Source: DASWZN01 sp963841635
GTDB taxonomy: Bacteria; Acidobacteriota; Terriglobia; Bryobacterales; Bryobacteraceae
Length of the DNA stretch: 64,000 nt
Direction: 5' to 3'
Assembly: GCA_963841635.1 (NCBI GenBank)
Contig: CAWJDO010000003.1
Span: forward strand, 806,001 to 870,000
How positions within the stretch are numbered: position 1 is the first letter of the stretch; each line of letters begins with the position of its first letter. The position numbers were made by a program, and so were the translations under genes. The notes beneath the pieces are model-generated. The model saw only the letters and a list, made by a program, of their open reading frames with translations. It was not told the DNA's origin and made no database searches. Shown here one piece after another: positions 1 through 10,255 of the stretch.

Positions 1-23
1 AGCAGATCCACACCTTTGGTCAT
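1..23 (-). CDS. Possible 5' end of a gene leaving the window on the left
   Basis: An ATG on the minus strand at 23-21 opens a frame reading MTKGVDL before the window ends. A G-rich stretch lies just upstream, and a TACGAT hexamer (minus strand, 50-45) could be a -10 box. Only seven codons are visible, so neither the product nor the reality of the gene can be judged. Confidence 0.25.
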
Positions 24-218
24 CCCCGATCCCCGCTTGCCTCGATCGTAGCACCAATCTTTATCCGGCCCGAAGCCGGCGATGATCGGATGCTGTTGTC
101 GCCGCATGCTTGGACGCTTTCCGGTGGCCCAAGGGAAAGAGGCTCACTGCCGTCATCACAGGTGAACGCGGGCAAGCCCGCGGAAGAAGACCGGGCCTGT
201 TGAGTCTATGAGGGGTTT

Positions 219-296
219 TGGTCGGGCCGCCGAGATTTGAACTCGGGACCTCTTGCACCCCAAGCAAGCGCGCTAGCCAGGCTGCGCCACGGCCCG
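219..296 (-). tRNA. tRNA-Pro (anticodon GGG)
   Basis: Read on the minus strand, a 7-bp acceptor stem (CGGGCCG with CGGCCCG), a 4-bp D stem, a 5-bp anticodon stem (CTTGC/GCAAG) with loop TTGGGGT, and a 5-bp T stem with TTCAAAT loop form a full cloverleaf of 75 bases. The discriminator is A and CCA is encoded (221-219). The loop places GGG at the anticodon, so it reads proline CCC/CCU codons. It starts only 7 bases after the stop codon of the cytochrome gene on the same strand, so it is either cotranscribed or driven by a promoter inside that gene. Confidence 0.95.
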
Positions 297-303
297 AACT
301 CAC

Positions 304-1338
304 TTATCTTATCGCACTTCGCGCGGCCGCGAGTTGGGCCTGGCGCGCGTAATCGATGGCCTCGGCCAGCAGGCGGGCGGATTCCTGCGGCGCGTGGAAG
401 CCGAGAGACCGGTCTGCGGCGACGAAGTCGATGCGCCATTGCGCCCTGGTTTCCAACCTGAGCGCGTCGGCGGGGCGGTTGCCGGCGGCTTGCGCGCTCT
501 TGATCGCGTCGATGGCGGCAACGAGCGCGTCTTCGGCGCGAGAGAGAAGCGCGCGGGTGCTCTGCTGGGTTTCCCTGACGCGCGCCAGCAGGTCGGCGGC
601 CGGTTCGCGGTGGCAGGCGAGGCAGGCGCGGCCGGCGTTCTCGAGGGGGCGCGTGGCGCGGTGGTCGGCAATCCGGATCGCGCCGCGGCGCTCGAACGGC
701 ATGTGGCAATCGGCGCAGGCCACGCCGGCCAGCGCATGCAGACCCTGCGCGTACATTTCGAACTGTGGATGCTGCGCCTTGAGCACAGCGGCCCCGGTTC
801 CGGCGTGGGTCCAGTCGGCGATGCCGCGCCCGTCGTAGAAGGCTTCGATCTCGTCCGCGGTGCGGCCCTCCGGAAACGCCGCCTGCCCCGCTACGATGTA
901 GTATTCGCGGTGGCACTGCTCGCAAACGGCGGAGCGGAGGTCGCCCTTTCGCTCGTGGCAGTCGGCGCAGCCCAGCGGCTTGCGGTCGCGCGCCTCGTAG
1001 TAGCTTGCCGCGCGCCCTGTGCCGGCAGCGGCGTGGCAGGTGAGGCAGGCGGCGGGCTGCGGCCGCAACCTGGGACGCGCCCCCAGAATCCGCGTCCAGC
1101 GGGGGTCGTCATCGGGATAGGTTTCTTCGCGGTCTTCGATAGACCAGGCGTGGCCGCGGTTCTCGTGCCAGCGCGCGTCCACCGCCGATGGGCGATGGTA
1201 GGCGGCGGTCTCGTCCGGGAAGCGCTGCTCGAAACTGGCCGCGGCGGGAGCGCGCTTCGGCGCCCGCTCGCGCACCAGCAACCATGCCGCCAGGAAGGCG
1301 AGCAGCGCGGCCGCCGCCGCCGTGGCGAGATACTTCAC
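304..1338 (-). CDS. Compact NrfA-like pentaheme cytochrome c (nitrite reductase c552 family)
   Basis: This 344-residue protein has an N-terminal membrane anchor or signal segment (residues 4-22) and five c-type heme motifs: CLTCH 98-102, CADCH 124-128, CEQCH 139-143, CADCH 208-212 and CLACH 239-243. Family hallmarks after heme 3 (EYY, 145-147) and before heme 4 (LKAQH, 186-190) match the catalytic Tyr and His and the calcium ligands known in NrfA, which reduces nitrite to ammonia in the periplasm. Two things are unusual. Heme 1, normally CxxCK, is CxxCH here. The stretch between hemes 2 and 3 is only 10 residues, much shorter than in the E. coli enzyme, and the whole protein is about 100 residues short. 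The GTG start is chosen because it forms a GTGA overlap with the upstream flavoprotein stop and directly precedes the hydrophobic segment. The family is clear; nitrite as substrate is not. Confidence 0.85.
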   Translation of the reverse strand: MKYLATAAAAALLAFLAAWLLVRERAPKRAPAAASFEQRFPDETAAYHRPSAVDARWHENRGHAWSIEDREETYPDDDPRWTRILGARPRLRPQPAACLTCHAAAGTGRAASYYEARDRKPLGCADCHERKGDLRSAVCEQCHREYYIVAGQAAFPEGRTADEIEAFYDGRGIADWTHAGTGAAVLKAQHPQFEMYAQGLHALAGVACADCHMPFERRGAIRIADHRATRPLENAGRACLACHREPAADLLARVRETQQSTRALLSRAEDALVAAIDAIKSAQAAGNRPADALRLETRAQWRIDFVAADRSLGFHAPQESARLLAEAIDYARQAQLAAARSAIR

Positions 1339-2858
1339 CGGCGGCCTCCCAGGTGGGCAAGGGCACGGTCGGCGGCCGCGACTCCCCGCTGCTGCGCCTC
1401 TTCGATGATCGAGAAGCCGCTCAGGTCCGAATGCGCGAAGAACACCGGGCCGGGCCAGGCGGCCGCCCGCAGGCGCTCCTCGGATGAAAGAAAGCCGACG
1501 CGGGGACGCACCATGGCGTGTCCCAGGCGCATGATGTCGATGCGCGAGACGCACTGCCGTATGTCAGGATGCGCGCGCTCGAGATCGTTGAGGATGGCGT
1601 CGCGCCACCAGGCCCAGTCGGTCGAGAGCAGCAGCTTGCGGTTGCGCGCGGCCGGGCCGTTCGCCAGCGCCCAATAGAACGTCCAGACGCTCGCCCCGTC
1701 CACGGAGCGCAGCGACTGGTGGGTCGCCACCACGTAGCCGAGGGCGGGGGAATCGTAAATCACGTTGTCCCAGGCGGCCTCGGTCGCGCGCTCGCGTGGC
1801 GGGCGATCGACCACCAGGTTGGCGGTGAGCCAGGGCGAGTATTCAAAGCCGGAGACCGGCGGGGCGTCGTCCATCAGATAGGGCGCCAGGAACGTGGGCG
1901 CGGCGAAGACCACCACTTCGGTTTCGTATTCGACATCCTCGGTGACGACGCGCACGCGCCGGCCGTCGCGCACGATACGCCACACCGGCGCGCCGGTGCG
2001 CACGTGGTCGCCGAGCCGTTCGAGGAGGCGCCGGACGATCCAGCCGTTGCCTTCGGGCCAGGTGAGCGGTCCCTTTTCATCGGGCTCGCGCGAGGCGAAG
2101 TAGTGTATGCCGGCCCAGGCGGAGGTGTCCGCGGCCAGCGCGCCATAGTCGTCGCGGCAGGCGTAGTTGACGTACCAGTCGAGGTAGGGCGAATCGAAGC
2201 GCTCGCGGCGCAGCCAGTCGGCGATCGAGATGTGGTCGAGGGCCGGGTCGGGCGGGCGGCCGGCGCGCTCCATGGGAATGGTGAACTGGCCCGAGGCGCG
2301 GAATTCCGCCATGCGCTGCTCGAAGCGGCGGTAGTCTTCGTGATCGCGGCGCGTGGCGGCGATTTCGGGCTCGATGCCGTCCTGCCACTTGCCGTGCAGG
2401 AACAGGCGCTCCTGCGGGGAGAAGCACAGGTAACGCTCTTGCCATCGGCCCTCGACAAGGACGCCCAGGTCTGAGAGCAGCTCGCGGATGAGCAGCGATT
2501 TCGGGCCGGGGACCGGGACGTAGTGCGCGCCCCAGGGAAACGCCGTAATGCCGTTTTCGCCCCAGCGCGCCACGCCGCCGGCCTGCTTTTCCATTTCGAG
2601 CAGAACGAAATCGCGGAAGCCGCGCTTGTCGAGGCGCCAGGCGGCCGTGAGTCCCGCCATGCCGCCGCCCACGATCACCAGCGGGACGCGCTCACGGCGC
2701 GCGGGCGCGCGGAACGGGCCGCGGCTGCGCAGGCGGTGGCCCAGTTCGGCGCCATCGTTGACGAACGAGCCGGCGATGCGCGGATCGGTCTTGGACCCCA
2801 GACCCACTAAGGCCGCGGCGAGGAACCGGCGTCTGTTCAATGAGAGATCGAGCTCCAT
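1335..2858 (-). CDS. Tat-type FAD-dependent amine-oxidase-like oxidoreductase
   Basis: This 507-residue flavoprotein begins with a twin-arginine-like leader (NRRRFL at residues 8-13, then an Ala/Leu/Gly stretch), so export to the periplasm is likely. A Rossmann dinucleotide fold follows (VIVGGGMAGL at 61-70), typical of the flavin amine oxidase / protoporphyrinogen oxidase superfamily. The C-terminal part (GPVFFAHSDLSGFSIIEEA) resembles the second FAD-contact region of that family. Its 5' end overlaps the stop of the spermidine-synthase-like gene by 22 bases, and its stop overlaps the cytochrome start by 4. The three genes are therefore translationally coupled. A role in oxidising an amine or polyamine-like product and passing electrons to the multiheme cytochrome is a plausible inference. 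The substrate is unknown. Confidence 0.8.
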   Translation of the reverse strand: MELDLSLNRRRFLAAALVGLGSKTDPRIAGSFVNDGAELGHRLRSRGPFRAPARRERVPLVIVGGGMAGLTAAWRLDKRGFRDFVLLEMEKQAGGVARWGENGITAFPWGAHYVPVPGPKSLLIRELLSDLGVLVEGRWQERYLCFSPQERLFLHGKWQDGIEPEIAATRRDHEDYRRFEQRMAEFRASGQFTIPMERAGRPPDPALDHISIADWLRRERFDSPYLDWYVNYACRDDYGALAADTSAWAGIHYFASREPDEKGPLTWPEGNGWIVRRLLERLGDHVRTGAPVWRIVRDGRRVRVVTEDVEYETEVVVFAAPTFLAPYLMDDAPPVSGFEYSPWLTANLVVDRPPRERATEAAWDNVIYDSPALGYVVATHQSLRSVDGASVWTFYWALANGPAARNRKLLLSTDWAWWRDAILNDLERAHPDIRQCVSRIDIMRLGHAMVRPRVGFLSSEERLRAAAWPGPVFFAHSDLSGFSIIEEAQQRGVAAADRALAHLGGRR

Positions 2859-4333
2859 TCCTGATCGTAGTAACGGACCAGCACCTGGTCGTTCAAGCGG
2901 TTGACCTCGGCGGGCACCGGCCCCATGTCGGCGGGAAACTCGAACATCTGCGCCAGCGTCCGCGGGTTCAGGAAGCGCAGTCCGCCAGGCAGCGCGGACG
3001 GCGGCCGATAGGGGCCGAGAGTACCCAGTACGAAGCCCCACTCTCCGAATGCCGGCACGTAGGCGTGGTAAGGATGCACCTCGAAGCCGGCCTGCTTGAT
3101 GGTCTCCACGATGCACCAGTAGGTGCGGCGCGCGAACAGCGGCGAGGTGCTCTGCACCGCGGCCATGCCGTGCGGCGTGAGGTGGTGCGCCAGCAGCTTG
3201 TAGAACGCCGTGGTGTAGAGCTTGCCCAGCGAGTAGTTGGTGGGATCGGGGAAATCCACCACCGCGAAATCGTAGTAGCCGCTTGTGGAATCGAGCCAGG
3301 AGAAAGCGTCGGCATTGATGATGTGGACGCGCGGCGCCTTGAGCGAGCCGCCGTTGAGCGGGGTCAGCAGCGGATGCGTGGAGAACAGGCGCGTCATCTC
3401 GGGATCGAGGTCCACCAGCGTGATGCTTTCAACCGCCGGGTACTTCAGGATCTCGCGGACCGCCAGCCCGTCTCCGCCGCCGAGCACCAGGACGTGGCGC
3501 GCTCCGGGGATGGCGGCCAGGCCGGGATGTACCAGGGCTTCGTGGTAGCGGTATTCGTCGCGCGAAGAGAATTGCAGGTGCGAGCTCAGGAACAGGCGGA
3601 TATCGTCCTTCCACTTGGTGAGGACGATGCGCTGATAGTGCGTGTCGCGGGCGAAGATCACCTCGTCGGCGTAGATGTTGTTCTCGGCCGCGACGGTGAT
3701 TTTGTTGGCGTAGACCATGCCCACTCCGAGCACGGCCAGGACGGCGACCGAGGCTGCGCGCAGGGAGGCAGGTCGTCCCAGTTCGGTGCGGAATAGGAAG
3801 GTGGACCACAGCGCCACCGCCGCGTTGACCAGCCCGAATAGCAGCGCCGAGCGAACCATGCCCAGTTTCGGCACCAGCAGGATGGGGAACAGCAGCGAAG
3901 CGCCCAGCGCGCCGAGGTAATCGAAGGTGAGGACGTGCGCCACAAGGTCGCGGAACTCGAAGCGGCCTTTGAGAATGCGCATCAGAAGCGGGATCTCGAG
4001 GCCCACCAGGATGCCGATGACGATCACGATGGCGTACAACTCGAGGCGGAACGCCTGGCCGTAAGCGAACCCGAGGAACAGCAGGGCCGACGAGTAGCCT
4101 CCGACAAGCCCCACCATCAGTTCAATCGAAACGAAGCGCGCGACCAACCCGCGCCGCAGGTAGCGCGAGAGGGCGCTGCCGATCCCCATCGCGAAGAGGT
4201 AGCTGCCGATGATGGTGGAGAATTGCAGAACGCTATCGCCGAGCAGGTAGCTGGCGAGCGTTCCCGCGATCAACTCGTAGACGAGGCCGCAGGCCGCGAT
4301 CAGCAGAACGGAAAGGAAGAGTACGAGTGGCAA
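2837..4333 (-). CDS. Membrane-anchored spermidine-synthase-like aminopropyltransferase
   Basis: This 498-residue protein has about seven hydrophobic helices in residues 3-210. A class I methyltransferase-like domain of the polyamine synthase type follows: VLGGGDG at 283-289, an acidic strand end LVDLD (306-310), NAD at 340-342, and VVDFPDP at 358-364, which corresponds to the catalytic Asp region of spermidine synthases. Soluble SpeE lacks the membrane part, so this belongs to the membrane-bound subgroup whose substrate is not settled. The start is a TTG. A TACACT hexamer (4346-4341, minus strand) ends 7 bases before it and no Shine-Dalgarno is visible, which fits a leaderless mRNA. It is the first gene of the three-gene operon. 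Confidence 0.82.
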   Translation of the reverse strand: MPLVLFLSVLLIAACGLVYELIAGTLASYLLGDSVLQFSTIIGSYLFAMGIGSALSRYLRRGLVARFVSIELMVGLVGGYSSALLFLGFAYGQAFRLELYAIVIVIGILVGLEIPLLMRILKGRFEFRDLVAHVLTFDYLGALGASLLFPILLVPKLGMVRSALLFGLVNAAVALWSTFLFRTELGRPASLRAASVAVLAVLGVGMVYANKITVAAENNIYADEVIFARDTHYQRIVLTKWKDDIRLFLSSHLQFSSRDEYRYHEALVHPGLAAIPGARHVLVLGGGDGLAVREILKYPAVESITLVDLDPEMTRLFSTHPLLTPLNGGSLKAPRVHIINADAFSWLDSTSGYYDFAVVDFPDPTNYSLGKLYTTAFYKLLAHHLTPHGMAAVQSTSPLFARRTYWCIVETIKQAGFEVHPYHAYVPAFGEWGFVLGTLGPYRPPSALPGGLRFLNPRTLAQMFEFPADMGPVPAEVNRLNDQVLVRYYDQEWSSISH

Positions 4334-4340
4334 CCCGGCC

Positions 4341-4346
4341 AGTGTA
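4341..4346 (-). promoter_or_regulatory. -10 element for the aminopropyltransferase operon
   Basis: TACACT on the minus strand, 7 bases upstream of the TTG start at 4333. No convincing -35 was found at the usual 16-18 base spacing. Transcription would begin at or next to the start codon. Confidence 0.45.
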
Positions 4347-4371
4347 GCATTGCGGGCAGCCGGGGCTGGAG

Positions 4372-4725
4372 TCAGCCAGCGTCCCGCAGCAAGCGTTGGT
4401 CTAGTTCCTCGCGGCTCGCCAGGAACCAGACATGAGGACCGCGATTCGCTTCACGCACGAAGTCCCGCAACGCGGAGCTCTCGTTCAGGTGCCGGGAGAT
4501 ATCGCCGACGATGGCCAGTTGAAGCTGGTACGTGACGAACTTCTGAATGATGTCGCCGGCAATCCGTGTTCGGAGCCGGAAGAAATCGTCGTCGAGCCTC
4601 TCGGCCGGAATGACGATCAGGCTCGCTCCATGGTGCCGTGCCTCCTCGATCAGATCGATCGCATCCCGCTCGCCCTTGATTTTCTCGCCATCTGGCGCGC
4701 ACTCGAAGATTTGAACGTCGCCCAT
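4372..4725 (-). CDS. DUF4180 family protein
   Basis: This 117-residue protein matches the DUF4180 pattern: an N-terminal strand region, then DAIDLIEEARHHGASLIVIP, an FxLRTxIAGxxxQKFVxY core, and SSALRDFVREANRG near the end. The function of the family is unknown. The internal ATG at 4725 is preferred over a longer frame to 4782 because family members start close to MGDVQIFE-like sequence and the longer version would run through the PadR promoter. It is transcribed divergently from the PadR regulator, and DUF4180 genes are often found beside transcriptional regulators, so a shared regulatory region is likely. Confidence 0.75.
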   Translation of the reverse strand: MGDVQIFECAPDGEKIKGERDAIDLIEEARHHGASLIVIPAERLDDDFFRLRTRIAGDIIQKFVTYQLQLAIVGDISRHLNESSALRDFVREANRGPHVWFLASREELDQRLLRDAG

Positions 4726-4754
4726 ACTCCAAGTTTGCCGCACCCACATAAACC

Positions 4755-4783
4755 TTGACATACTATGTGCCGCACAGTACAAT
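4755..4783 (+). promoter_or_regulatory. Sigma70-type promoter of padR with overlapping palindrome
   Basis: A perfect TTGACA (4755-4760) and TACAAT (4778-4783) are separated by 17 bases. An imperfect palindrome, TACTATGTG-C-CGCACAGTA (4761-4779; 7 of 9 symmetric pairs), fills the spacer. A related half-repeat, AATGTG-GCATACAGTG, follows it. Such ATGTGC/GCACA dyads resemble PadR operators, so autoregulation is likely, with possible effect on the divergent DUF4180 gene. Confidence 0.7.
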
Positions 4784-4793
4784 GTGGCATACA

Positions 4794-5135
4794 GTGCAAA
4801 AGGCAGGCCAATCCGCCGCGGTTCCCGAAAGCCTGGCGCTCGAGTTGCGCCGCGGCGCGCTGGTTCTGGCCGCGTTGGGGGCCCTGCGGACCGAGCAGTA
4901 CGGATACTCGCTGAAGAAGTCCCTGGCGGAAGCGGAAATACACGTCGATGAGGGAACGCTCTATCCGCTTCTGCGCCGGCTGGAATCGCAGGAGCTGCTG
5001 TCGAGCCGTTGGGTGATCGAGGAAGGCCGCCCGCGGCGCTACTACAAGATCACGAACCAGGGCCAGGCGACGCTCACCGCGTTGAGCGGCGAGTGGGAGC
5101 TGCTTTCGAAAGCCCTGCGGAGGGTACTCAAGTGA
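4794..5135 (+). CDS. PadR family transcriptional regulator
   Basis: The protein has the PadR winged-helix signature: ALELRRGALVLAAL, YGYSLKKSL, then VDEGTLYPLLRRLE and the wing EGRPRRYYKIT. It is about 113 residues from the GTG at 4794. Upstream ATGs exist at 4755 and 4782, but they fall inside the promoter hexamers, so the GTG about 10 bases past the -10 is preferred and would give a nearly leaderless mRNA. The stop overlaps the next gene's GTG (GTGA). PadR proteins usually repress their own gene and a linked membrane or stress gene, and pairing with a HAAS-domain membrane protein is a common arrangement. Confidence 0.88.
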   Translation: MQKAGQSAAVPESLALELRRGALVLAALGALRTEQYGYSLKKSLAEAEIHVDEGTLYPLLRRLESQELLSSRWVIEEGRPRRYYKITNQGQATLTALSGEWELLSKALRRVLK

Positions 5136-6139
5136 ACCGCGAATCGAACGAGCTGATCGGCCGTTATGTCTACCACGTCGGGAGGCATCTGCCGCCCGAA
5201 CGGCGCGAAGACGTCGCGCGGGAACTCACGTCGCTGATAGGCGATCGCGTGGACGATGAACCGCGTCCGGGCGAGAGCGACGAGGCCGTGGTTCTGAAAG
5301 TGCTGCGGGAGATGGGACCGCCCGCGGCAGTCGCGGAGCGCTACGGCTACGAGCGGCGCCTCCTCATCGGAACCAGTTCGCTGCCAGCCTTCTTCAAGCT
5401 GGCGAAGATTTTGCCCGTCGTGATTCTCGCCCTTTCGGTCCTCTCATTTCCTTACTCGGATGGCTTCACCCTGGGCGCCCTCGCGACGTGGCTGGTGAAC
5501 TACTTCCATTCCGTGCTTCTGAATCTCGGCATTCTGGTGGTGGTCTTCGTCGTTCTGGAGCAGGTCTCCCGAACGCACGCGAGGCCGGAAGCGGAGTTCG
5601 ATCCGGAAAAGCTCTCGCCGTCCCCTGCCCCCTTCGACGGCGGCAAAGTGCGGCCCGCCACGCTTGTGGCCAAGATCTACGCCACCGTAGCAGTTCTGTT
5701 GCTGTTCAACTTCTATCCAAACGTGATCGGCGTGTGGACCAACGCAGGCGACGTCCGCTTCTGGGTGATTCCGCTGAGCGCCGTTGGCGTGCACGTTCCG
5801 CTGTGGCTCTTCAACGCGTGGCTCGCGGGGCACATTCTGTTGAAGACCGAAGTGCTGCGCCAGGGCGCATGGACGCGCGAGTCCCTCTGGACCCAGGTCG
5901 GCCTCGCGATGCTGGGGCTGGCGGTCTTCATCGCCGCACTCTGGTCCAGTCACCTGGGACAGATCGACACGGGCTTCCTGGCATCCTTGGGCCTGGCGGC
6001 GTCGGATCCGAGAGTCAAGGCGCTGTCCGAGGGCAGCCGCGCCCTGGTGCTCGCCGCGGGGCCGCTGATCCTCCTGGCGCTGTGGAGCATCGCCAAGGAC
6101 GTGCGGAGGCTCCTACGCGCGACCGGCAGCGCCGCGTAA
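5132..6139 (+). CDS. HAAS-domain membrane protein, PadR partner
   Basis: This 335-residue protein has an N-terminal HAAS-type helical domain (about residues 1-75: ELIGRYVYHV, LPPERREDVARELTSLI, VLREMGPPAAVAERY). Hydrophobic segments follow at about 90-115, 125-150, 185-205, 215-250, 260-280 and 310-325. HAAS domains accompany PadR regulators and are thought to bind or tether them at the membrane. The GTG start overlaps the padR stop by 4 bases. The 3' end overlaps the convergent acyltransferase gene by 27 bases. Enzymatic function is not apparent. Confidence 0.8.
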   Translation: MNRESNELIGRYVYHVGRHLPPERREDVARELTSLIGDRVDDEPRPGESDEAVVLKVLREMGPPAAVAERYGYERRLLIGTSSLPAFFKLAKILPVVILALSVLSFPYSDGFTLGALATWLVNYFHSVLLNLGILVVVFVVLEQVSRTHARPEAEFDPEKLSPSPAPFDGGKVRPATLVAKIYATVAVLLLFNFYPNVIGVWTNAGDVRFWVIPLSAVGVHVPLWLFNAWLAGHILLKTEVLRQGAWTRESLWTQVGLAMLGLAVFIAALWSSHLGQIDTGFLASLGLAASDPRVKALSEGSRALVLAAGPLILLALWSIAKDVRRLLRATGSAA

Positions 6140-6853
6140 CCGTACCAGTTCGTCGATCATCTTGTGGCGGACCGCTTCCCGCAGCGCCGCGGGCTCGCGA
6201 GGGTCCCAGCCTTCGACGGACACGGGTTCAAGGGCCCGCACGTAGATGTCCTGGCTCGGGCCGAACAGCCAGGTGTTCCTCGGCAAAGCCGTGCCGGATC
6301 CCTCGACAACGAGCGGCAGGATCGGCGTCCGCTCGCGCAGAGCCAACTGGAAGGGACCGTCGTTGAAGGCGTGTATTTCGCCGTCCCTCGAGCGCGTGCC
6401 CTCCGGGAAAAACATGACCGAGCAGCCCTGGCGCAGGGTGCGCGCGCAGCGCAGCATGGCCTGGGCGCCCTTGCGGCGGTCGGACCGGTCCACGGGGATG
6501 TCGCCCGCCATGCGCAGCATCCAGCCGACCACCGGCACGCGGAAGACTTCCGCCTTGGCCAGCCATTTCGAATCGTTGATGATGTGGGCGATCACGGGGA
6601 TGTCGGCCATCGACTGGTGATTACTCACCACGACGTAGGCCTGGCCCGGCACCTTGTGCTCGGTGCCGGAGACGTGGACGCGCCAAGGGTTGATGGCGGC
6701 GAGCACGCGTCCCAGGCTACGGAACCAGCGGCCGGTGCGCCGCTTCAACGGGTCGCGGTCGAACAGCCACACCACGGCCAGCAGCGGGCACCAGAGCACG
6801 ATCGCGGACGCGCTGGCGGCCCAAATCCAAATCGATCGAAGGCGGCGGATCAT
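6113..6853 (-). CDS. 1-acyl-sn-glycerol-3-phosphate acyltransferase (PlsC family)
   Basis: This 246-residue protein has one N-terminal hydrophobic segment (9-31) and the two acyltransferase signatures: NHQSMAD with catalytic H79 and D84, and FPEGTRSR at 149-156. It would transfer an acyl group to lysophosphatidic acid at the inner membrane face. Length and motif spacing are normal for PlsC. It is monocistronic and convergent with the HAAS gene. Confidence 0.88.
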   Translation of the reverse strand: MIRRLRSIWIWAASASAIVLWCPLLAVVWLFDRDPLKRRTGRWFRSLGRVLAAINPWRVHVSGTEHKVPGQAYVVVSNHQSMADIPVIAHIINDSKWLAKAEVFRVPVVGWMLRMAGDIPVDRSDRRKGAQAMLRCARTLRQGCSVMFFPEGTRSRDGEIHAFNDGPFQLALRERTPILPLVVEGSGTALPRNTWLFGPSQDIYVRALEPVSVEGWDPREPAALREAVRHKMIDELVRLRGAAGRA

Positions 6854-6893
6854 CAGAGTCAGAGAGCATTGTCGCAGATGCGGGTCGCGCGGG

Positions 6894-9458
<2,565 letters not shown>

Positions 9459-9582
9459 GTGGATTCAGTTCACTATACAGCGGTTGGAGATGACCTGATG
9501 CGGGTGTTTTGGACCGGCAACACCTGGGCCTGCGCGCCACCCGGCAGGGATGCTGTTGAGCAGTGATCCGAGCTCGCTGTGC

Positions 9583-9588
9583 TACCAT
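9583..9588 (+). promoter_or_regulatory. -10 element for tRNA-Arg
   Basis: TACCAT, 23 bases upstream of the mature tRNA-Arg 5' end. The same CTACCAT core occurs at the araB and GH3 promoters. The nearest TTGAGC (9556) is 21 bases away, too far for a standard -35, so the -35 is unclear. Confidence 0.4.
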
Positions 9589-9611
9589 GTTGAAGCATAA
9601 GCACCTTCCGC

Positions 9612-9688
9612 GCGCCCGTAGCTCAGTTGGATAGAGCGACTGGCTTCGAACCAGTAGGCCGGGGGTTCGAGTCCCTCCGGGCGCGCCA
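9612..9688 (+). tRNA. tRNA-Arg (anticodon TCG)
   Basis: Full cloverleaf: acceptor GCGCCCG with CGGGCGC, D arm GCTC-AGTTGGATA-GAGC, anticodon stem ACTGG/CCAGT with loop CTTCGAA (anticodon TCG, reading CGA), T stem GGGGG/CCCTC with TTCGAGT loop, discriminator G and encoded CCA (9686-9688). It stands alone between the kinase gene and a receiver-domain gene. Confidence 0.95.
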
Positions 9689-9725
9689 GCAGATTCACTC
9701 TACCGTCGTCGTCCGGTGCGCCCGC

Positions 9726-10127
9726 CTAACCGATCAGGCCCTCGACGGCCTCCCTCACATCCGACACGGTGAACGGCTTGGGAAGAAACGCATAGGAGTG
9801 AATCGGCAGGCTCCTGACGCGATTCTGGTCAGAAGCGGGCCACGCCTCAATTGGACTGGCTGAGATCAAGAGGACCTTGGCGGCCGGCCACTTCGCCAGG
9901 ATCATCAAAGCGGCTTCGGTCCCCGAGCACCGCCGCCCTGTGATTGCAGCGATCACCGCTAGGTCCGGGGCGGCGAAACCGTCACAGCATCGAAGGTCGC
10001 ACTCTTGGGGCACCTCGGGGTTGACGCAGTCGCCAGCGATACCCGCGTCGTGACCGCACCGTTTGAGCATCTCCAGGAGTACCCCACGAACCTCTGCATC
10101 TTCCTCGATGACGAGAACGCGCCCCAT
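9726..10127 (-). CDS. Degenerate response-regulator receiver protein
   Basis: This 133-residue protein has the outline of a CheY-like receiver: first strand VLVIEEDAEVR with acidic residues, a fourth strand ending LLISAS, and a fifth strand with the conserved Lys in LPKPF. At the third strand the sequence is PDLAVIAAITG, so the position normally held by the phosphorylated Asp is Ala. It is a stand-alone domain with no output module. It probably acts without classical phosphorylation, or it is decaying. The ATG at 10127 is preferred because the longer frame adds non-conserved sequence before the first strand. Confidence 0.65.
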   Translation of the reverse strand: MGRVLVIEEDAEVRGVLLEMLKRCGHDAGIAGDCVNPEVPQECDLRCCDGFAAPDLAVIAAITGRRCSGTEAALMILAKWPAAKVLLISASPIEAWPASDQNRVRSLPIHSYAFLPKPFTVSDVREAVEGLIG

Positions 10128-10255
10128 CCTGAGTGTCGCCTTTCCGTAACGAGAGTTTAACACGCCAATAGCTGAATGAACTTTGCCCTGGAGCAATGAG
10201 ACGAGGGACGAGGGCCGTCTCGGGCGCGCCAGAGAACAAGGCACTTCGCCTGGGC

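Noticed and set aside
334..1677. Plus-strand frame of 447 codons over the cytochrome gene
   Set aside because: Antisense to a gene with five heme motifs; no support of its own.
10221..10232. CGGGCGCGCCAG copy of the tRNA-Arg 3' end, 540 bases downstream, as a possible integration attachment site
   Set aside because: Only 12 GC-rich bases match, the enclosed DNA has no integrase or foreign genes, and chance similarity is likely.
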